DNA of 64,000 nucleotides, taken from NCBI RefSeq assembly GCF_003597395.2, contig NC_133771.1:56660423-56724422 (forward strand), given 5' to 3'. This document shows positions 58,594 to 64,000 of the stretch, in pieces. The number at the start of each line of letters is the position of its first letter. Position 1 is the stretch's first letter. The notes under the pieces were generated by a model. The model made no database searches. It had not been told where the DNA came from and saw nothing but the letters and a program-made list of their open reading frames with translations. This stretch comes from Chelonoidis abingdonii (Eukaryota; Chordata; Testudines; Testudinidae). A program made the position numbers and the translations under genes.

Positions 58594-58781
58594 CATCTCT
58601 ACCCTGATATAATGCAAAGCGATATAACACGAATTTGGATATAACGCGGAAAAGCTGCACTCTGGGGGGGCGGGGCTGCACACTCCGGTAGATCAAAGCA
58701 AGTTCAATATAACACTGTTTCGCCTATAACGCAGTAAGATTTTTTGGCTCCTGACGACAGCTTTATATCGAGGTAGAGGTA
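58594..58781. mobile_element. Tc1/mariner-type MITE, 188 bp, opposite orientation to 5026
   Basis: The ends CATCTCTACCCTGATATAAT and TTTATATCGAGGTAGAGGTA, TA on each side (58592-58593, 58782-58783), and interior words such as GAGCCAAAAAATCT (here inverted) identify the same family as 5026-5213. A G-run lies in the interior at about 58664-58670. Confidence 0.85.
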
Positions 58782-58783
58782 TA

Positions 58784-59738
58784 TTTTTCAAATTTATTTT
58801 AACTACTGCACCATCTTTGGATAAAGATACCAAAATATTACATAAAGAATCTACACCCTGCTCTTGTCTCTAAAAAGTCAGCATTTACCAACAATTAACA
58901 CGCAATAGTATCTATGGATCCAATCCAGCTCTCTTTGAGGTCAAAAGAAAATCTCCCATAGACTTCAGTAAAGGTTGGATCAGGTCCTAAGATACTAAAG
59001 TCCTGTCCTGTTCTAATTATAGGATAATAACAGTGCCTCTCAGATACCACTGTGTTGTAACAGTTGGTATATGCTGACTCTTTGATGTGCCCACTTTATT
59101 GCATTCTAATAAATTACTGTATCAGAAACCTTATGCCACATAAGCTTTGTATGGATTTGAAACAATTTACACTGTATTCCATAGATACTAACCTAGAAGA
59201 CTGTCTGTATCTTTCTTACATAATGCTTCAAGTTTAATATTCATTTTAGTTAATGAGCTATAATTGAATTTAGTTCAGTTGCATGTTGACTTTCTTAGAT
59301 ATAGAGTGCTTTACACTTTTAACAGATTTTCAGAAGTCATATAGTAAGTAATGTAAACATAAATGTATAAAAATCAATAGTGATCCATTTTATAAAGATT
59401 TTAGAAGACAAGAAGTGCTGACCTCCCACCAGTACCTGGGACTGCTTTTATGCATGAACCCAATCGACAATACTGGAAAATGTCTGCAGTTATATGTCAG
59501 ACATAAATGGAGAAATTATCTCAGAAGTTCCTCAGTTTCATACAGTTTTTGTTTAGGCACAAGGGGAGCTTATTACTTACATATTTATTTCAGACTGATG
59601 ATGTCAGTTTCTTATTACTTAGACTAATCCTTTTGAATTAATGCTGTTTCTTGATTTCTTATAATTACCTTAAAAAAATTCAGAATCTGTTTTAGCTTTT
59701 TATATAAATTAACTGTAAACCTATTACTGAACAGTAAC
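58784..59738. other. unassigned DNA
   Basis: Short old-repeat resemblance at 58915-58995 (GGATCCAATCCAGCTCTCTT, TCCCATAGACTTCAGTAAAG). Otherwise nothing recognised. Confidence 0.4.
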
Positions 59739-60049
59739 CAGGGCCGGCTCTACAGTTTTCGCCGCCCCAAGTAGCATGCCGAATTGCCTCCGCGGGCAGC
59801 AGGGCAGTCCATGTGGCCTTAGGGCTGCAGGCGGGTTTCCGCAGCGGCAGCAATTCAGCGGCAGCTTCTATGTTTAGCTGAAGCCGCCATGGAAACACGC
59901 CTGCTGCCCTAAGGGCACACGGACTGCCCCTGCCGCCTGCGGCAGCAATTCAGTGTGCTGCTTGGGGGCAAAACAAGGGGGAGTGCTGCCCCTTGTAGAT
60001 TGCCTCCCCAAGCACCAGCTTGGAATGCTGGTGCCTGGAGCCGGACCTG
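59739..60049. mobile_element. hAT MITE, 311 bp, GC-rich
   Basis: The ends CAGGGCCGGCTCTACAG and CCTGGAGCCGGACCTG are inverted repeats. The flanks ACAGTAAC (59731-59738 and 60050-60057) are an identical 8-bp duplication. The interior carries GCGGCAGCAATTCAGCGGCA and later GCGGCAGCAATTCAG in direct repeat. Related at its ends to 30450 and 40092. Confidence 0.92.
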
Positions 60050-60057
60050 ACAGTAAC

Positions 60058-61419
60058 TATACATCCATTTGCAGTGCATTTTCTATGGTTTTTAGAGAAC
60101 AGCATTTCAGATGGACTACCAATACCCTATACCCTGGAAATATGGTGACAACGAAGTGGGATATGAAAGTTCAGAATTATACAGTCTTGGTTTCTAAGTT
60201 CCTGTTTTGAAAGCATGTGAGATGCGTGTGCAGAGCATACAAATTCACATACCTAATTCTATGGACATATCTTTTGCATACCGTAGAGAATTTATTTTAA
60301 ATAATACTGTGTTCTTTTTTAGAACAGTGTTACTAATTTTCATCTTTTCATTTTGATTTTCCTTTGAGGTGATCATTTCATCTTTTCACTGTAATATATT
60401 TATTTTCTTGTGATAAAACTAATGTGATATCTTCTTAAACAGAACCACAGGGATTTTCTAACATACTTCATAGATTTACTCATACACTAAGAAAACTAGT
60501 GGAGTTTTGAAAATGGAAATCATATAGATTTCTTTCGGTTTATATAATTTCTTGTTATTTTAGTCTGTTTAATTTTTTTTATCTAATAAAGAATAATGGA
60601 AAATAACTATTGTTAAACTGTAAGCATACCATTTTCATGCAATGAAAGGGCAAAGACACAGCACAAGTACAAATTGCATTCTAGGAAATGCATATAGTGC
60701 TGGAAAAATATGAGAAATGTTCAATACTGTTTTGAGAAGACTGGATCCAATCCTTTTGACATCAGTAGATTGTCAGGCCTAATATTCAGTACTAAAAGAA
60801 AGTGTTTGTATGTGTATCTTTGTACAACATAAAAAAAATCAAATAAATAATTTCATAATTTAATTATCTTATATTTGTTATTTTTGTGTTCCTGAAATTA
60901 TACTTTGTTTAGATGTTATGGGACTTAGAATATATAAATGCAGGTAAGTGTTTCACAGATCAATGAGACATTCCAGACAGAATTTTCTCCTACATGTCTA
61001 GCAACTCAGGAAAAGGAAGGATTGTTAGTTTGTTACCACTTAATCTGAGATCATAGGTTTAACATGGTAGGTAGAAAGTAACAGCTAAAAAGAAAACAAA
61101 GCATAGTTCTTTTTTGTAATATTCAGAAGGAAAACAAACAAAAAATCAAGAAGTGCAATCTGAGAGTCAAAACCTAGGCTTAATCTAGAAAACTTTTAAT
61201 ATATTTGATAATATAGAGCACATATGTTGCTAGCAATTACATAATGTATCTCCCCCCCCGAAAAATATTATCAAATATATCATGTTTCTTTCAGCAAGGA
61301 TTAGTAAAAAGTAATATGATTCTGCAAAAGGAATGGAATATTTCTGTGAGACAAATCTGTTCTTTACATTTCCTAATCTCACAAATCTCCTTGTGCATGA
61401 AATGTCATGTTCTTTCTTA
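60058..61419. other. unassigned DNA
   Basis: No recognised gene or repeat. AT-rich throughout. Confidence 0.45.
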
Positions 61420-61549
61420 GGGCTTCGATCCAACAAGCACTTAGGCATGTGCAAAACTCTGAACATCTAAGTAGTCCCATTACCTTCAAAGGGACTACTC
61501 ACATGCTTAAAATTCAGCACATGCTTAAGTGTTTTCTGGATTGGGAGCC
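61420..61549. repeat. ancient palindromic amniote repeat
   Basis: GGGCTTCGATCCAACAAGCA ... AAGTAGTCCCATTACCTTCA, AAGGGACTACTCACATGCTT ... TTTTCTGGATTGGGAGCC fold on themselves. The GTAGTCCCATT / AATGGGACTAC core is a familiar old amniote repeat, probably a relic DNA transposon. Confidence 0.6.
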
Positions 61550-64000
61550 AAGATATATTGTTGTATGGTACATAGATTCTTCAACGCTTTCAGAAAGCAC
61601 TTTTCATCTTAAAACTCACTAAATACAATCACATTCCTTAATACTAAGCTACTACTTTTGTCCATTACATTGTGACGGTTAAAAACAACTTTTTTCCTGT
61701 ATAAGTTAGCTAATAGTTTTAATTTTTAATACTGCATTCTGCATTTTAATAGCAGTGCACTGTCACCAGGTCTGTGTGGGATAATGGGTAATTTGCATTC
61801 ACTATATAAGACTGTTTTACATAATGAGGAACAAATTGAGAAGCATTGCTTTGACATTTTGTGCTGTTTGACCTTTCATCTAAACCACTTTTACAAAGTC
61901 AAGTGTCAAAGCTGTAGGAAAAGAAAGAAACTAAAATGAAGGATTTGCCTGGAATAGAAGTGCAGATGCTACTACAATAAGTTCTTTTATTACATTCTTC
62001 ACAGGGACTATAGTGTATATTGTATAATACTAACTATTACAGTTACTGGTTGCTTATAGAATAATCATACCTACTACATTACTTCCTCTGATCTCAACGC
62101 AAGTCATGTAACAGCCTAATCAAAATCATAATTGACACACGACAGATTATTAAACAATAAAATGCTTAATTTTCTACTTGATCCTTGTAATAAATGAGTG
62201 TAAAGCTTGCAAGATTCACATTTTGCAAGCTTTCACACCTTAATAAACCTTAACCAATTGTCATTGCTCATAGATGTTTTTGCAATGTTCTACAATTTTA
62301 TGAAAGGCTAGAGGATTTGTATGTTTTAATTATAAAGTGTTCTGGCTTGATACTGAATAAGTGGCACCTTGTGCTGTGTTTGGTTTCTGGGAGGCTTTGA
62401 ATATCCTTACAATTCCTGTTTAATGGAGTAATGGAGACCAGACATGCGGCAAAAGTGATGGGCTTGCTTTGTGGAGAGAAAGGGGCAGGCCGGATACCCT
62501 GCTAGAAGAGCATGGTTTCTGGACAAATCACTATATGGTATTTACAGTACTTGAGGAAGACGCTATCTGAGTCCTCCTGGCTGCAGAGTTTTCGTGATTG
62601 CTGCTGTGGGCAAAACCTTGGAAGAATAGATAAAGATACAGGGATGCAAACAGGATTTTTAATTTTTAATAATTACTTCAAGATAAAAGATCATAGAATG
62701 ACACTGATTTTTAAATATAAGTTCCAGTTTGTTTCAGAAGGGACTTAGGTTTAAAATCAATGGCCTGATAAGGCCCATGGCACTATATTTTACAGTGACT
62801 GTAATGAAGCTAGGTGAATACGATTCCATGATTACTTACAGAGATTGTTCAATGAATTTGCTTCAGCCAGGTTCATACCCCTTCTGTACTTTCCTAGCAT
62901 GAATGCCTTCAGATAAAGAATTTCAGACACACAAGTGAAAATGAATTTTAAACACCCTTGCCCAAGTAGTCACATCAGAATGTTTCTGCATGCATCAGGT
63001 CAGGGAACAGAAGTAATACCATGTAGCAGATTTCATCTCTAACAATGAACTGACTCAGCTCAAATAGCAAATCTTCACAAATCAGACCCGATTTTGTCAC
63101 CAATATTGGGTAGTACCTTGTGCTAAGTAATCCTATTCATTTCAGTATGATTGCTCAAAGACTAAGATAGTACACATTATGAGAAAGAGTAGGAGAATCT
63201 TGCTTTCGGTGATAATCCATAGAATAAAAAAAAGTCAGATATTTTTAAATAACAAATGCATTTGAAGATATTGCAATTCCTTAAACATATTCTGTGAGCA
63301 GAAATAGCAGATATATTTGTTGGCTAAGTTATTCACTATCAATTATTTGTTCAATTAAGATCTGACTATATAACTCCATTGAAAATAGCTGTTATTACTG
63401 TATGCAGTTAACAGTGTCTAAACCTGCAAACAGTTTAGCTCATCCCCATATCAAAGTCTAGTAATGAAGAACTATGATGAAATATTAAATCAAAGTTCTT
63501 AGCCCACCATTCAGCTTAATAGTCTGCGTAGCTACAGTAAAGTTCTGAAAGATTCTTTTTTGTTTATAGGTAAAATCAGAGGGTCAGGAATCTTCTCTCA
63601 AATGCTTCTCTCACCCAAAGGGAGTTCAATACTTTTGTTTTGTTTTGTTTTTAAAATTTGACTTTGCTGTCATCATTCCTTAAAAACTATCATCAAGCCT
63701 TCATTTTGGACTGCTAAATATAATCAGTCAAAAATAAATCATTTTTAGCTATGAAAAACTAGACTTTTTCTGTGGTTTTGGCGTGCCAAGGGCAGTGTTG
63801 TTTCTGGAATGTTGAAGGACAGTAGTTCTAAGGAAGCTGTAAATGATGCCATGTGGTCAAGTTGGTTTTTCTCCAGCTTTTAAGTGTATTTGTTTTCTAG
63901 TCATTGAACATTTTTCAAAGCTTCTTTCTTTCCATTAACTTTTAAGTTTATTTTAGTTTGGTTTATTGTCTTTAAATTATACCTGCATGCCATAATAAAC
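61550..64000. other. unassigned DNA to the right edge
   Basis: About 2.4 kb of AT-rich sequence with no gene or repeat I can support. A short TTTTGTTTTGTTTTG tract lies near 63635-63650. Confidence 0.45.

Overview
This is vertebrate nuclear DNA, almost certainly turtle (Testudines). It is AT-rich and nearly gene-free, and it is packed with CR1 LINEs whose ORF2 text and 3' tails (octamers of the ATTCTATG type) match the families I know from turtles and other sauropsids. It also carries MIR-type SINEs, a tRNA-derived SINE read on the minus strand, and many short hAT and Tc1/mariner-like non-autonomous elements. No bacterial operon, CRISPR array, rRNA or tRNA gene is visible. It most likely lies in a large intron or an intergenic region; the only host coding sequence I can propose is one 111-nt exon candidate at 57914-58024.

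Layout. 1-1440: minus-strand CR1 cut by the window edge. 1501-1939: a hAT-like element. 1955-3798: an unusual LTR-derived element with inverted ends, flanked flush by a 109-bp direct duplication. 5026-5213: a mariner-type MITE. 8395-9170: a hAT element. 10060-10300: a MIR. 10340-13945: a long minus-strand CR1 with two younger insertions, followed by one arm of a palindromic element. 14506-15373: a solo LTR. 16794-16947: a foldback retroposon. 17-22 kb: mostly unrecognised unique-looking DNA. 22.8-24.1 kb: decayed foldback repeats. 26540-29745: plus-strand, nearly complete CR1. 30450-32028: a hAT element followed by a solo LTR that itself holds a hAT. 33604-37675: an old plus-strand CR1 broken by a solo LTR, a 1.5-kb hAT and a tRNA-derived SINE. 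40092-40448: a hAT. 42334-44930: minus-strand CR1 with a nested hAT and a one-base N. 47331-48874: a 1.5-kb long-inverted-repeat element. 52116-52228 and 59739-60049: hAT MITEs. 57040-57353 and 61420-61549: foldback repeats. The rest is unassigned.

Nothing here works as a gene system. What can be read is a history of insertions. The nesting order shows that hAT elements were active after the CR1 and LTR copies they interrupt. The most unusual structure is the 1.84-kb LTR-derived element with inverted ends. The most useful open lead for host biology is the 37-codon exon candidate.
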